A stretch of 64,000 bases of DNA from Evernia prunastri (GCA_003184365.1 NKYR01000067.1:62001-126000), one strand, 5' to 3'. Positions 1 to 11,841 are shown, numbered from the stretch's first letter. The notes: generated from the sequence alone by a model not told the origin. Made by a program: numbers and translations.

Positions 1-3000
1 CACACTCACACAGGGGCCAACTGCCAAGTCAAAGGTGATTAACTCAAACTTTTTTACCTTAACCTCCAGGTTAAATCCTTCAGCGCATTATTGACCTAGG
101 AGAATTTTACTCCTGTCAGAAGCATCCCGCTTCAACACTTCCATCAACATAACATAAGGTACTACTGTATACTGTCACTGTACCTAACATACCCTTCTAC
201 ATTGTCATTATCGCCGTTATTACCTAGTATGATTATTACTCCAGTTTGCTCATGGGAAAGCCACACACTTTGTACCTGAACTGCAGGCTCGACATTTAGG
301 CTAAGTTATGCCATGCCTGTTAACCTCGGACCGTCCTATGGAAACCCACTAAACCATGAGATGGTGAGAATCATCGCTTGTACCAAAGTTCAAAGAAATC
401 TTCGAAAACTAAGAGAAATCGGTCCGTCACTGCGAAAATTTGATTCGTGGAGCCTCTTTGACCCACAAATATCCCCAACGTTCCTCGGTCAGGGTCGACC
501 ACCTCAAGTGCTAGTGAAGTTTTTCTATATAGAGGTACCATGGTTGGTCCATTCCGCCATGGGACCGCTCTTTGCCGCGGGCAAGACATGGGGAAGTTAC
601 GGAGTACAGCAAGCAAGCTTGATACATCATTATCCCGTTTATTGAACTTATCACTACTACTGTGTCAGGCTGTCAGTGTCCCCACCATCAAAATCGTGGG
701 CTTGTGGACCTTGCCGAACTTCCCGCTTTGAAATTTATAACCACCACCTGGGTATCAAATTGATATCTCCATCCCGATACCGGATAGCCGTTCAAGATAT
801 CTCGCAAACGCGTCTGAACCCGAGACCCTGGTTTCATGCAAAGAGGTAAGTAGGGAAGCCTGCCGAAAACCTGCGAACTGCCGATTGATCTTTTTGCATA
901 CGGAGATTTGGCAATGTCTTGCAGCGCCGTTGGATACCAGGTGAGAAAAAAGGTACATGGCCACCAGTCAATTGCATGCGTTCGGACAGTGCTTCTAGTT
1001 GTGGGGCATGAAGCCACAGGGAAAAGGCGTCGGTCACTTGCATGGGGTTGCATATTGCATTGCATTTGCAGTGCATATGCACACTAAAGTATTCGATCTT
1101 CTGCCTTGCCCTTATCTTTAGGACAGGGTCTCTTACAATGCAGAGGCGCGACAGCTCACAGCTTGTCGATTGACCACAAGCTTCAATTAGACCAATGATT
1201 CATTGAATCACACCATTTGATATCGCTCTAATGCAAACGGAGGAGGGATGAATTGTACAGATGAGGTGATGATGAACCCCCGTCTTCATATTAATACATA
1301 CACACGCACACACACACACACATTTTCATGAATTATTATCGAACAAATGAACCATCGTTCGTCAATCAATCATTTTTCGCAACAGTTAGGGACTGTCCCC
1401 CAAATTGACATTGGCTGACTGGAGCAGAAATACACCGCTTACTTGTACCAAGTCCATCTGACAGGTGTTTGGATTGGTGCTATTGCTAAAGTATAGTGCA
1501 AGTAAATACCGAGTCCAAGGGTTTTTCAAGGTTTCCTCATCTTTTCTGCATGATCCGAAATATGGGGATTCCCTTTCAACGTGGTCAACGCCCGGATGAA
1601 GGGTAGAGTGGGTAAGTAGGTATTATCATTATTGTCCATGTAAAATAAGGCGCTTCTAATGCTGGGTACCTCTACCAAGCCGAACTAATGTCATCTTAGC
1701 TCATCTAAAGTTGTTCCTTCTTATCGGTGGTGGGTGGTTCTTCAAGGACAAGGTACTGAACTCATAGGTCTCATAGGTCTCATTCCCCACGTGCATGCAG
1801 ACTAAGGTAACTAATGCACTTCCTCTACTAAGACTCGATCATATGTCCTATCCTTTCTTCTCTTTCTTCTCTTTCTCCTCTTTCATTCCCTTTTTCTTCT
1901 TTATCTTTCCACCCGTCCCGTCGTCATTGATGGAACAATCAAGTGGCTCGCGGAGACTGCCCCGAATCCTTCGAAACTTAATTCATAAAACAATCGCCCA
2001 CCTCCTCCGCAAGATGAGAATACAGGTTTTATCCAAATCCTTTCGGCCGCGCCCATCTGGGGTACAGCTTGTTCAAATAATGTCTCATTTGCCAACGAAA
2101 CTTTCCCTTTCCCGCACTCGGCCTGTCACACTCATTAGCTACGAATCCTCCGGACACCTGCCAGCGCTTCTGATCCCCGATGTGGAGGAAGACCGGAGGT
2201 CTCTCCAGTATGCTTCCATTTCAGGTATCATGGGTGATCACGCTCAACTCATCCAAGCATGCCTCCCACCACAGTCGCATTCTCAAGCGGCACTACGCCT
2301 TAGCGCCATGGCATACTGTACCGACCCACTAATCAAAGCCGTGGATTGCAATGGAATGGGCTTTGAGGGGATGGTGCAATCCGTGCACATAAGGTGATAT
2401 GCTCTTAGACTGTCCGCGAAGCCTTCCGCGATCATTGTACCCTTTTCTTGTCTTCCACCTGATGTGGTAGCAGTCGGTAGGTAGAAGCTTCATTTGCATT
2501 GCTTAGCTGCCAACGCTCTTCGTTCGATTATTGAGCCATTCCCACCGCCATCTCCAACCTCTTGTCGAGCTAGTCATGATAGCCCTCGACAGACCAGCAT
2601 AAATCGAAATGGAGAAGACATCCACTGTCTTTTTGCTGCCTGGGAGACTGGAATGCCATACTCAAAGCGCCCCTCGTGCCACTCGTGGCGCCCCCAAATC
2701 CATCCCTGTCTAATCACACGCTTCCTTGTGCGTGCAAGCAAACTGCGCAAGCTGTCAATGGGTCGAGGTTTGGCACAATTGCCGTATGTTTTGGGGCCCA
2801 TTTAAAAATTCAGAGATGGGTCCCTTCGTGTCCAGTTCAGAAAATTGCTGAAAATGATGACCGGCTAAAGACGAGTCTGCTATCATGCAACGACAATTTG
2901 GTCCACTATTACGATGCGTCATGAGGGAATGGCTTATATCTAAATAATCCTGCCGTTATCGCTCTTCCATATAGGCGAAGAGAAATGATAGATCTGAAAG

Positions 3001-3757
3001 TACCGCTGAAGTACCGCCGTGGACTGGAGAAGCGAGATATATGGAGCGCTTACTGTAGCAATTCTGGCTGGCAAATCCGCACGGAAATAGTATCTTACTA
3101 CTAAATCTCTTCTCTCGCGAGTCGCGATGAAGAATGTTGCGACTATCGGGATTTCGAATGATCTGGTAGGTTAGTTCGAATTCCTACCATGCTTTTACCC
3201 ATAGAAGCTTCGTTAAAACACCCTAGGCGCTTGTATCATGCCCTTCGTCCCTTTTGATCTCGATCAGTGCGCATGTTCACAAGCCCAAATGCCACCCAAA
3301 TCTCCCGAAGGGTCCAGGGCGAGGTTGAATGATCCCACGTTGCTCGTGGACCCTGGGAGGATCAATTTTTGCGACTTCCACTACTGACCACTGGGGAACA
3401 ATCCTGGCTCCTCGTGGTTTATCAGGTATGTCTCGACGTCTGAAAGGTTGTTGCAGTCACTGCCGTCAGTCCCAAAGGGACCTCTTCGAAACGGGAATCG
3501 CGCTCCTAAGTTCTTGAGTGAATAAAGATCGACTCTGACCAGATGAATGACCCTCAGGTCCAAAGTCAATTGAAGAAATATACAATCAAGTCGTCATTTC
3601 CAGGGCCTACAAGCCCTGATGAACCGTGCCTCTCCCCACACAATATTCAAACGCAGCCACGGATCCTTCCCTCAGCACATTGGTACAAGAGTCCCCATAT
3701 AGTGAAAACCAGTGCGCCAGGCTCCGCCCGCCCTCCGATAATGACACGACTCCACTA
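1..3757. other. Intergenic region, no supported gene
   Basis: No open frame here shows recognisable protein similarity, and overlapping frames on both strands look like chance. A CA dinucleotide microsatellite lies at about 1301-1322 with one CG interruption. A pyrimidine tract (TTC/CT rich) lies at about 1855-1915. The longest plus-strand frame (1795-2397) begins in that tract and has no domain-like composition, so I treat it as noise. Confidence 0.6.
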
Positions 3758-4246
3758 ATGACAGCAGCGCTTCTCACTCTACTTTTAGCAGGCTTCACCT
3801 TGATTGCCCTCCTTGCGTACAGCAGCCCCCTTCCATCACCAGCAACCCTCGACAACGACCCCACAAGGAACTCGGGAGACGACCGTTCGGCACGGGCCAT
3901 CTCCAAGAGTGCCTCTGTCATTTACACCCGCAGTGCTTCTCCTCCTGGTATCCTCACCATCCATACCGATCCCGGTATACTCTCCAAGCACAACCGGGAA
4001 AGCCTGTCTAAACCTACGCACTCCAATGTCGACTCGCAAGGGTCACAGCGAGGACCGTCCGAATCTGACGGTGAACATAGTGCGCCGGGGGGTTAGGGTA
4101 CAACTTTTGCGAGAGAGGATCAGGAGGCGCAACAAGGGGTTGGAGGACGGCGCCTGCTGATTCTGAAATGCATGGGAGCGGGGTACATTAACGAGATGGA
4201 AGAGAGGTTGTGTCGATATATGGATGTTATGAGTAGTCAACCGTAG
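3758..4246 (+). CDS. Doubtful small secreted or membrane-anchored protein, two exons
   Basis: The ATG at 3758 opens a frame whose first 24 or so residues are strongly hydrophobic (MTAALLTLLLAGFTLIALLA), as in a signal peptide or anchor, followed by Ser/Thr/Pro-rich sequence. That frame stops at the TAG of 4094-4096, which reads as an intron acceptor (GGGGTTAG). The same frame continues from 4097 with coding-like sequence containing RRLLILKCMGAGYINEMEER and ends at the TAG of 4244-4246. A phase-0 intron of 69 nt (4028-4096) would join them into about 139 residues, but its donor (GTCGAC) is weak and others are possible. No family is recognised. It could instead be non-coding. Confidence 0.3.
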
Positions 4247-4656
4247 GTGACATGTTAGAGAAAGTCTTTAGACAGAGTCTGTCCGAGATCACATGGGGGG
4301 TTGCGGTCATCCTCTATGTATGACGCTTGAGGCTTCCATACAGGTTGCGAAGCCAATTGAAAAGTCGCATCTCAACTTCATGTCTGTTATCAAGATCTGA
4401 CTTTATACGACCCAAGAAATGCTGACCGACGGGAGTGATGGCTCACAAGCCAGGCAACCAAAATCCAGGTTCAACGCCTCGGAAGATCTTAAGAACCGTT
4501 ATAGTCCGGGGATAAAACAAAAGTCCGCGCGTGGCTCGGCAAGCGCGCTAGCGAGAACCTGCAGCTGCCCAATTTCCTAAAGTAAACACACATCCAATAA
4601 TCCGTCAACGAAATGCCTCCCTGATCTCGAGTTCTTGCTGGGATAGGCTTTAGGCC
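4247..4656. other. Upstream region of the ELMO gene
   Basis: About 410 bases without a coding frame. It presumably holds the promoter and 5' leader of the ELMO-family gene. No specific regulatory element is recognised. Confidence 0.5.
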
Positions 4657-6827
4657 ATGGATAGTATCAATGTCTCGGAGCTCGTTGAGCGCCTAGGCAG
4701 TGATGAGGATGCCGTGCGCAAGATGGCCGTCTTCAAGCTGCAGTCGAACATTGGGGATCCCTCGTTCGCTGATGTCTTCATACTGGAAGAAGGTCTACCA
4801 AAGCTACGGTATCTGACTCTCCACGCTACTGGCAATACGCTAGCCTACAGCCTGACCTCCTTCTCACGACTGCTAGAGGTGGACAAGGGCTGGGACTATG
4901 TAAATCAAGATCTTGTGGAGAGGGTAAACTATTTCTTGGATATGTTGAAGTGGCTGCTGATATGGAATTATAGGTCGTCGAGCTGGTCGTCACTCATCCA
5001 CTGGTCAACATCCTTCGCGGTGCCACGTCAATCCTAGTCTACATTGTCTCTCATCCCTATACCGCCTCGAACACGATAGCTCAACCCGACAGCTTTGGTC
5101 TTCGAGCTCTGAAGCCCGCTATGGATCTGTACCCCCAGTTTCTCGAGATGCTAGTCAGTAGACTATCCTCCGCCGATCACGCTTTATGCGCCAATTCGTT
5201 GCTGCTCATTAACTCGTTGATGCGAGACGCTATTATTACAAAAGACTCAGAAGATGACTGGCCGAACTTGATCAAGCGGTTACAAGATCTTGGCGTCATA
5301 AAAGCGGTCTACACACTCATGCAAAGTGCGACATTACAGGATCTGGCACATCCATTACTCGAATTCCAGGCACTTTTCAAAGTACTGCTTCAAAAATGGC
5401 GAGCTGTTCCCGTGGATTTAGGGAAGTCTGATCATAGAAGAGCTCTGAAAAGCATTCATTTAGCTAGCAATCCTGAAAGGGTCACAACTCCAGTGCATGA
5501 TGGAGAAGAGGGTGCAAGAAAGAGACATAATCCAGAAAAGTGGAGACGCCTTGGCTTCGAGTCGGAGACTCCGAACTGGGAATTTGAAGAGGTCGGTTAT
5601 CTGGGTATGATGGACTTGACGGAGTACGTGAGACGGCAGGAGGATGGTTTCCAGAAGCTCCTGCTGGAGCAATCAACCAAGTTGGCAGAACAAAGATGTC
5701 CAATTGCCAGAGCAAGTCTTGCGGTGACTTTGATTCTTTGCGAGCATTTTGAGATTGAGAAAGCAGATGTTGACGACGCCAAATTTCAACTTTCCTTCGA
5801 GTCACGAACAAACTTTGACAAGGTCTTCAAGCCTCTGATACTGCAATGGTCATTACTCCACAATGCTGGTCTACAAGCTTTCTTTCGGTTATGGCAAAGT
5901 ACTTGTGCGGAGAATGAAGATTTCATGAGGATTGCTGACCTGGTCCGGATACTGCTCGAGGCGGTGGTTGGTGGAGCTTCAAGGATGAGCGACGTCCAAA
6001 GAATCGAAACAGACATTCAGCAATTCGAGTTGGCTCGATTGAGGCATTTACAGATGGAGGTGCTCGCATTGACCTATGAGGACCACTGGGGTGATCACTT
6101 AGGCCAAATCCGAGACGAGCTCAACCACGAAGCGTCGCAATTCGTCCAAGAGCAGCGCATACGATGCCTTTTGGCGGGAGCATGGTTTCCGAACGATCAT
6201 GATTACAATAGCGAAAATGGCGCTGGGACAAAGCAGGATCTCAATAAGTCCAAACCAATTTCTCAACGCTATGTAAAGCTAGCTCACAATCGGCGCTTCC
6301 TTCACTACGCGGACTTCGACGTTCGCGGGGATGATGAGCCGGTTCTGGAGAAACTCCTTAGCAAAATCGACCTCACAACAGCGTTTATAACCTCGAATAT
6401 TTCGACAACCTCTGAGCCCAATTCCTCGACGACTACTCTTAAAGCAAACCATAACTCCACCTCTACGAGGAAGATAACCATCCATGGCTACCTTCCCCCG
6501 AATTCACGCCCCCCCTCACCCAAGACCCACAATCGTGCGGGTTCTATAGCAATCAAGACGGCTCGAAAGGAAACGACACTACTCACCCTCCATCCAGAAA
6601 CTCACAATTTGGCTGTGGAATGGCTCGACGGCTTGCGCATGTTGTTGGATCAACAGCCAATCACAAACGAGACTGAGAAATTGATTACCATGGTGCGGGA
6701 CTATAGCCTCAAGATCAGGCTGTTGAACGTCAGATTCGATGATATGGCTCTTGTGGGTGACGCCCCTGAGATACCCAGCCGAGAAGGGCTCGACGACGAC
6801 TACTATTATGATATTTTCGGCAACTGA
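4657..6827 (+). CDS. ELMO/CED-12 family protein (putative Rac GEF co-factor)
   Basis: Two exons, 4657-4923 and 4974-6827, join in phase 0 through a 50-nt intron (donor GTAAAC, CTGAT branch site, TATAG acceptor) to give 706 residues, the usual size of ELMO proteins. The N-terminal half is helical and armadillo-like (Leu-rich repeats to about residue 260). The ELMO core follows at about 275-420, with the motifs WRRLGFESETP and FEEVGYLGMMDL. A PH-like region (about 519-690) begins RYVKLAHNRRFLHYAD and is broken by a Ser/Thr-rich insertion. In the family, ELMO binds DOCK180-type proteins to form a bipartite GEF for Rac, acting on actin and polarity. In plant-pathogenic fungi an ELMO homologue is linked to infection-structure development. 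The next gene is convergent, 140 bp downstream. The family call is firm; the exact role here is inferred. Confidence 0.88.
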
Positions 6828-6900
6828 ACTTGTCTAGGACTGCAAATCAAGCGGAAATAGAAAGCATGAGCCGACACAAAAAACCACGAAAGAGCGCTTT

Positions 6901-6920
6901 GATTTGATTTGATTTGATTT
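6901..6920. repeat. Pentanucleotide microsatellite (GATTT)4
   Basis: Four perfect GATTT units lie between the convergent ELMO gene and the coiled-coil gene, in the probable 3' untranslated region of one or both. Confidence 0.85.
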
Positions 6921-6967
6921 AAGATACCCCATTACGTTACTTTAGTCTTTCCGTATGCTTTGATCTT

Positions 6968-8122
6968 TTACAACTCATCCAAAAGCCGTAACGTGGCGTC
7001 TGCATCCACCGCTGACCTTCTCGTTGCGGTATCCTCCACCTTTATAGTCGTATCTGCACCCGGTCTCCAACTTTGATCACCTCGTTGCTTCTCTCTTTTC
7101 TGCTCCGGTTCCTCCTCGCGCCCGCCCATCACGTCCTTAAATATCTCCTCCGTCCAATTACCCGACTGTACAGTCGCACCCTTCATGACATCTTCGTTCC
7201 GTCGCCACTGCCTCGTTGCTGCCAGTATCAAGAATAAACCGACAAGGGATCCCAACAATCCCCACAGCATTTTCAATCTCCTGCCCATTATCCGTCTTGA
7301 TTCCCTGTCCCGCAGTGAACTCCCCTCCACTTTTGCCCTCACCCCATCTAACCTCTCTCCCAACCTTCCGACCTTCCCTCTCCCTTCCTTTATCCGCGTT
7401 TCCAATCGCGAAATACGACGAGCTTGAGCCTCGCATGAACCCGTGGAAGAGGAGATCTGCGTTGTGATTTCCGACGTGAGGGAGGCGCTCGAAGACGCGA
7501 AGTGCGTTTGGAGGTCTGAGATTTGGGCGGAGAGCGACGATAGGGCGGAGACGGCGGACGCGAGGGAAGAGATTGAGGAGAGGAGGGAGTAGTACGTGTA
7601 ATCGAGGCGGCGGGTCGTCGTAGTCGACAGCGTGGAGAGTTTGGTCAGGCGTCTTCGGAGCTCCCTTCGATTTGAGGAAAGACAAATTGAGCATTTTCTG
7701 AGGCCCGGTGATAAAAGGATAGGAATGTAGACATACTCATCGGCAGCGCCCCGCTTCGCCTTTAAATGCTCCACCTCCTTCCACGTTTCCCTCTCCCTTT
7801 CCGCCTCCTTCAATTCGTTCGCCCTCTCATGCCCCTGCTGCTGCTCCTGTCCTCTGGGCGGCGTCTGGTTGCCGTCTATCCTGCTGCTTGTTTTTGACAG
7901 GAAGTCACCGAACGGGCTGGAGGTAGGCGGCAGGATTGCGGATTGGGGGACGCTCTTGTCGTGGTGGGGGTGGTCATGGTCGTGGTGGCGGTGGCGGTGG
8001 TGGTGGACGCGGTGGGGGTGGTGCGGGATATGGTGTTTATGAGCGGATTTAGCGGGGAAGGTCGTCGAGCGGGGTGGAGTGGACAGTTGGGATGGGTTGG
8101 AGGGGGTGGTTGGGCGGATCAT
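6968..8122 (-). CDS. Unrecognised His-rich, coiled-coil protein with one membrane segment
   Basis: A 384-residue minus-strand frame starts at the ATG of 8122-8120. Residues about 25-60 are very rich in His and Arg (HHPHRVHHHRHRHHDHDH). A charged Glu/Lys/Arg helix follows (about 95-130), then a Ser/Leu-rich probable coiled coil (about 165-260) and a single hydrophobic segment (MLWGLLGSLVGLFLILAA, about residue 285-303) before a charged tail. A GTATGT...CTCAG segment at 7736-7698 (39 nt, divisible by three, no stop) might be a very small intron; without it the protein is 371 residues. I recognise no family. The layout suggests a tail-proximal membrane protein with a coiled coil on the opposite side. 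Codon pattern and length make it a likely real gene, but function is unknown. Confidence 0.65.
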   Translation of the reverse strand: MIRPTTPSNPSQLSTPPRSTTFPAKSAHKHHIPHHPHRVHHHRHRHHDHDHPHHDKSVPQSAILPPTSSPFGDFLSKTSSRIDGNQTPPRGQEQQQGHERANELKEAERERETWKEVEHLKAKRGAADEYVYIPILLSPGLRKCSICLSSNRRELRRRLTKLSTLSTTTTRRLDYTYYSLLSSISSLASAVSALSSLSAQISDLQTHFASSSASLTSEITTQISSSTGSCEAQARRISRLETRIKEGRGKVGRLGERLDGVRAKVEGSSLRDRESRRIMGRRLKMLWGLLGSLVGLFLILAATRQWRRNEDVMKGATVQSGNWTEEIFKDVMGGREEEPEQKREKQRGDQSWRPGADTTIKVEDTATRRSAVDADATLRLLDEL

Positions 8123-8382
8123 CGTTGAGGTTGTGGTTGTTGTTGCTGGGAGTTGGTGGGGAAGGCGGGTTGTTTATGGTTCGGAATCGGAATTCGCAGG
8201 GGGCCTCGACGATTGTTCCACTCATAAATAGGAGTCTCACTGCATCAATGGAATGGATAGGTAGTGCAGTATCTCTAGTAAACTTGAAATCATCCTACTT
8301 CGTGGCATGATGTCTGGGTCTATTTAAGCCAACTCCAAGCGCTATGCTTCGATAAATGTGCCCTCAGATCACAGCTAGTGCC

Positions 8383-8843
8383 TCATGATTTTAGCAGCTT
8401 GTTCCTCTTCTCCCTCCTCTTCAGTCTCTCCACCCTCTTCGCATGCATCTTTTCTGCCATCTTCTCATAGCGCTCCTTCTCTTCTCTCGCCGCTCTCTTG
8501 TCTTTGATCGCTTTTATACGCCTCTGGTCCCTTCCTTTCAGTACTATTTCCATACCGGTAGGGGGCATCTTGGCTTACCTGTCTTTCATCCTCTTTCTCG
8601 TCCTTCATTTCCTTCTCCTTTGCCTTCATGGCAGCCATTGCTTTCCGCTCCGCAGTGCGCTTTTCGTACGAGGTTTGCCCGGATGTTGGGCGGAAGGCGG
8701 ACTTTTGGGCATGCCATTGCTTCCCTATACGATGGTCATTCGGATTACCTTACGAGAATCCATATGTGTCGTAATCTCTTACCATTCTTTCGTCTTCCTG
8801 GAGTGGTCAATAAGGATACTGGAGGCGCGGAAGTATTGGACAT
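8383..8843 (-). CDS. CGR1: rRNA-processing protein CGR1
   Basis: Three exons on the minus strand (8843-8783, 8724-8579, 8523-8383) join to 115 residues, the expected family length. Intron 1 is 58 nt (GTAAGA donor, TATAG acceptor) and intron 2 is 55 nt (GTAAGC donor, ACCAG acceptor). The spliced protein has the conserved start of the family (RKNGKQWHAQKSAFRPTSG), a long basic helix, and the signature tail (EEKERYEKMAEKMHAKRVER then LKRREKRNKLL). CGR1 is a small nucleolar protein needed for pre-60S processing, chiefly removal of spacer rRNA. Only the third exon is visible as an open frame, so the gene is easily missed. It is divergent from the ornithine carrier. Both splice phases restore the family sequence exactly. 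Confidence 0.93.
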
Positions 8844-9381
8844 GATGTCCACCACTCGGATTATCGAATGGTCTTAAGGAATGAACTGCTACTGTTGTAT
8901 TGGAACATAGCAATTACAACAGTCCAGGACCGAAAAGAGGACCGGTCGCTGTCGTTGGCAAATCAAGATTTTTCAAGCCCCTCGTCCCTTGTCGCAAGCA
9001 AAGTTCATATTCCCAGATGGGAAGGTATAGCGGCACTAAGATAAGAAAGAACACCCGACTCGAACTCACACGAGCATGAAACCCTCATTCCTACATTTCA
9101 TGCCGAAGAACAGGTTCAGTTCTCTGCCGCTCTAGAGACTCAAAATTACCCATCACAACTCCAGCGGATTGCTTCAGAGCGTCACCGTTGGAAAAAGAGA
9201 CAGAATCTATCAAATATGTCCTGAACCAATCATTTGTTCGTCGCTCGTAACCTAAGGTAGTGCGGCCACCAACAAGCGAGATGCTCAACAGATAACGCTT
9301 CAGGGCCGTTCTATCACCTGCAGAACGGCCATCTGCCTCTGGCGTTGACAGAATCTGGCTTTGTAAGAAGCTGCACCATCG
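8844..9381. promoter_or_regulatory. Shared divergent upstream region CGR1 / ornithine carrier
   Basis: A 538-bp gap separates the two start codons. No coding frame is credible. I looked for the general amino-acid control motif TGACTC/GAGTCA that might be expected near an arginine-pathway gene and did not find an exact copy. Confidence 0.5.
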
Positions 9382-10386
9382 ATGACCGACGCAGCGGAAG
9401 GAAGGATCGCATCCTTGACAAACAGCCAAGATCTCCCTACGAAGCCTGTTAGCGAAAAGTCAAGCAACCATGGAACGGAGGTCTTGAAAGATATCACATT
9501 TGGCTCCATAGCTGGTGTCATAGGCAAAACGATTGAGTACCCTTTCGACACCGTGAAGGTGCGGCTGCAATCCCAGCCTGACACAACTCCTCTCCGCTAT
9601 CAAGGGCCTCTTGATTGCTTCCGGCAATCTCTGCGGACCGCAGGTATCATAGGTCTATACCGAGGTATCAGTGCTCCTTTGGTTGGTGCGGCGATAGAGA
9701 CAAGTAGTCTATTTTTCAGCTATCGCATCGCTCAAAATGTGCTCCAAGCTACCATCTTCCCACTCGCGAATAGCGATCCGCTGCCTCTAAGTGCATTGAT
9801 AGCCTGCGGAGGGGCCAGCGGTGCCTTCACAAGCCTTTTACTTACACCGATTGAATTGGTGAAGTGTCAGATGCAAGTTCCGCTTTCGCCTTCCAGTGTT
9901 CGAGGCCTAGGATCCGTCTCAATCATCGTATCAACTTTTCGCCACCACGGCATTCTTGGCTTCTGGCACGGCCAGCTAGGAACCTTGATCCGCGAGACAG
10001 GGGGTTCAGCAGCTTGGTTCGGAAGCTACGAAGGTGTAAGTGCGCTGTTCAGGAAATACAATGCTCGGCATACACCGTCACCGGCGAGGGCAGCAAAGGA
10101 AGATACACTGCCGTTGTATCAACAGATGCTCGCAGGTGCCACAGCTGGTGTGAGCTACAATTTTGTCTTTTTCCCTGCCGACACGGTTAAGTCGCGTATG
10201 CAGACCGAGGGGGTCAATGCTGGCGGGCAAGCACGGAAGACCTTTTGGGTATCAGGGAAAGCGCTATGGCACCAGCAAGGAATTAGGGGTATGTACAGGG
10301 GCTGTGGTATAACGGTTGGGAGGGCCGCTCCGAGCTCGGCGTTCATTTTTGCCGTTTACGAAGGATTGAGAGGATGGTGGGGATGA
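9382..10386 (+). CDS. arg-13: Mitochondrial ornithine carrier (arg-13/ORT1 type)
   Basis: An intronless 334-residue frame with the three-repeat layout of the mitochondrial carrier family. The three signature motifs are PFDTVKVRLQ (54-63), PIELVKCQMQ (156-165) and PADTVKSRMQ (265-274). The stretches GLYRGISAPLVGAAIETSSL and CGGASGAFTSLLLTPIELVK are those of the fungal ornithine carrier (Neurospora ARG-13, yeast Ort1), rather than of carnitine or other carriers. Members sit in the inner membrane and export ornithine made in the matrix in exchange for protons or basic amino acids, feeding cytosolic arginine synthesis. The start is the first ATG, giving a 30-residue polar leader typical of this subfamily. 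A carnitine/acylcarnitine carrier is the main alternative; the substrate assignment is by resemblance only. Confidence 0.85.
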   Translation: MTDAAEGRIASLTNSQDLPTKPVSEKSSNHGTEVLKDITFGSIAGVIGKTIEYPFDTVKVRLQSQPDTTPLRYQGPLDCFRQSLRTAGIIGLYRGISAPLVGAAIETSSLFFSYRIAQNVLQATIFPLANSDPLPLSALIACGGASGAFTSLLLTPIELVKCQMQVPLSPSSVRGLGSVSIIVSTFRHHGILGFWHGQLGTLIRETGGSAAWFGSYEGVSALFRKYNARHTPSPARAAKEDTLPLYQQMLAGATAGVSYNFVFFPADTVKSRMQTEGVNAGGQARKTFWVSGKALWHQQGIRGMYRGCGITVGRAAPSSAFIFAVYEGLRGWWG

Positions 10387-11220
10387 TAGGTCGTGGTGTT
10401 GATTGACAGGCATTCGGATAGATGGATTTGAAAAGAAATAGGGGTGCAGTCTTGCCCCAATTGCTCAGGAAGCTTGGAAACGTTTGCAGTATGACGATCA
10501 CCAGCTTGCCACCGTTTCAATGTTGATCATGCTCGACCGTTTGGAAGCCCGCTGCTCGGGCCTGCTCGACAAACAATTTATCATAGCGCTGAACTTGATA
10601 AAATTAAGGATCCGACGACCCAAAAGCTCATTTCCGAAAGACTGATACTGCATCATAACCGTTTCGGAGGAGCTTGGGCCGGGCTGGGTCACTAAGAGGG
10701 ACCAAAAAGGGCATGTGCTGCAGATGTTACTTTACAGTTATGACCGGAATTCATTACCGAGACGTGCCAACGTGACCCGGGATTTTCCCAATCCACGCGG
10801 GCGGAGAAGGCTTGCTTCACTGGCTTCAGTTGTCAACGGCTCCGAGCTGTTTTTCATGCATGATGATGGCTGCTCCGAGCTGCTCCTTACTGCTGGATTT
10901 TGACTATTTCCTGCAGGGTTGTCCTGATTGCCCAAGCATGAGCAGGTTGTCTACCCTGTGCAATATGCAGCCAACATGTCTACTCTATGTGATCACCTTC
11001 TGTATGCATACCAGTGTGATAGGGAGCGTCGGAGATAAAGCAATAAGAGGTGCAGAGAGATTTAATTTGCCTTGCAGATCCCGGATTTATGGGATAATGG
11101 GATCATTGGCAAGAACTCTGTTACCACTGTATGTATGTAGGAGGAGGCTACCAGCTACATACTGTACCATAATCAGTCGACGGCAGACATTTACTTTCCT
11201 TTCTTTATGATAAAGACTAA

Positions 11221-11247
11221 GGTAGGTAGGTAGATACCTTACCTACC
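11221..11247. repeat. GGTA tandem with inverted TACC arm
   Basis: Three GGTA units (GGTAGGTAGGTA) are followed after two bases by TACCTTACCTACC, so the two arms can pair almost completely. Similar AGGTA/TACCT strings recur in other intergenic parts of the window. Confidence 0.7.
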
Positions 11248-11818
11248 TTGCCTTTACTCTTTACTCTATACTCTTTTACTCTTTCACTCTTTACCTTACT
11301 TAATGGGCGCTAAAGCATGTCAGTCTGACGTTAACCACCTCGGGCACGGAGCCGAATATGATGTGATAACGTGATAATATGGTGGTGTAAGGTGTTGTTT
11401 TTGCTGCGAGAGAATGTTCTAGCCTTTTGCCCAGGTGGGTAGGTGGGTACGTACTCGTAGCTGGGTGGGTGGGTGCCACACGGGAGGCCACGTTTGTCAC
11501 TGGTCAATCCCTCACTGAGGTACTCCTTTGACTCCTGAGACTGATAGTTACAAGTACTTTACTTTACTGACTTACCTCACTCATGTACCATTATAACTTT
11601 ACATTTACCCTTTCTACTTTACTCAAGCATGGTTTGAGTGATATGATCAACTAACTCCATAAGGTAAGACTGCTAAGTAGACTGGAAGGCAGGAGAAGGG
11701 ATCAACGGAATAATATGACTTGCTCTTCTTCCGCCAATGATTCCAAGTATGACTGCAGACTGCATCAGCATCGACGCTAAGCAAGACAAAGGGGCTAAAG
11801 TAAATTGCGTAATGACGT

Positions 11819-11841
11819 GCAGCAGCAGCAGCAGCAGCAGC
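11819..11841. repeat. GCA trinucleotide microsatellite
   Basis: Seven consecutive GCA units lie in non-coding DNA. The frames that cross them have no other coding character. Confidence 0.85.

Noticed and set aside
1795..2397. 200-codon plus-strand open frame
   Set aside because: It starts in a TTC-rich tract giving a Phe/Ser run, has no domain-like pattern, and overlaps other chance frames.
4441..4490. Possible tRNA B box (GGTTCAACGCC) upstream of the ELMO gene
   Set aside because: No A box or stem pairing at tRNA distance.
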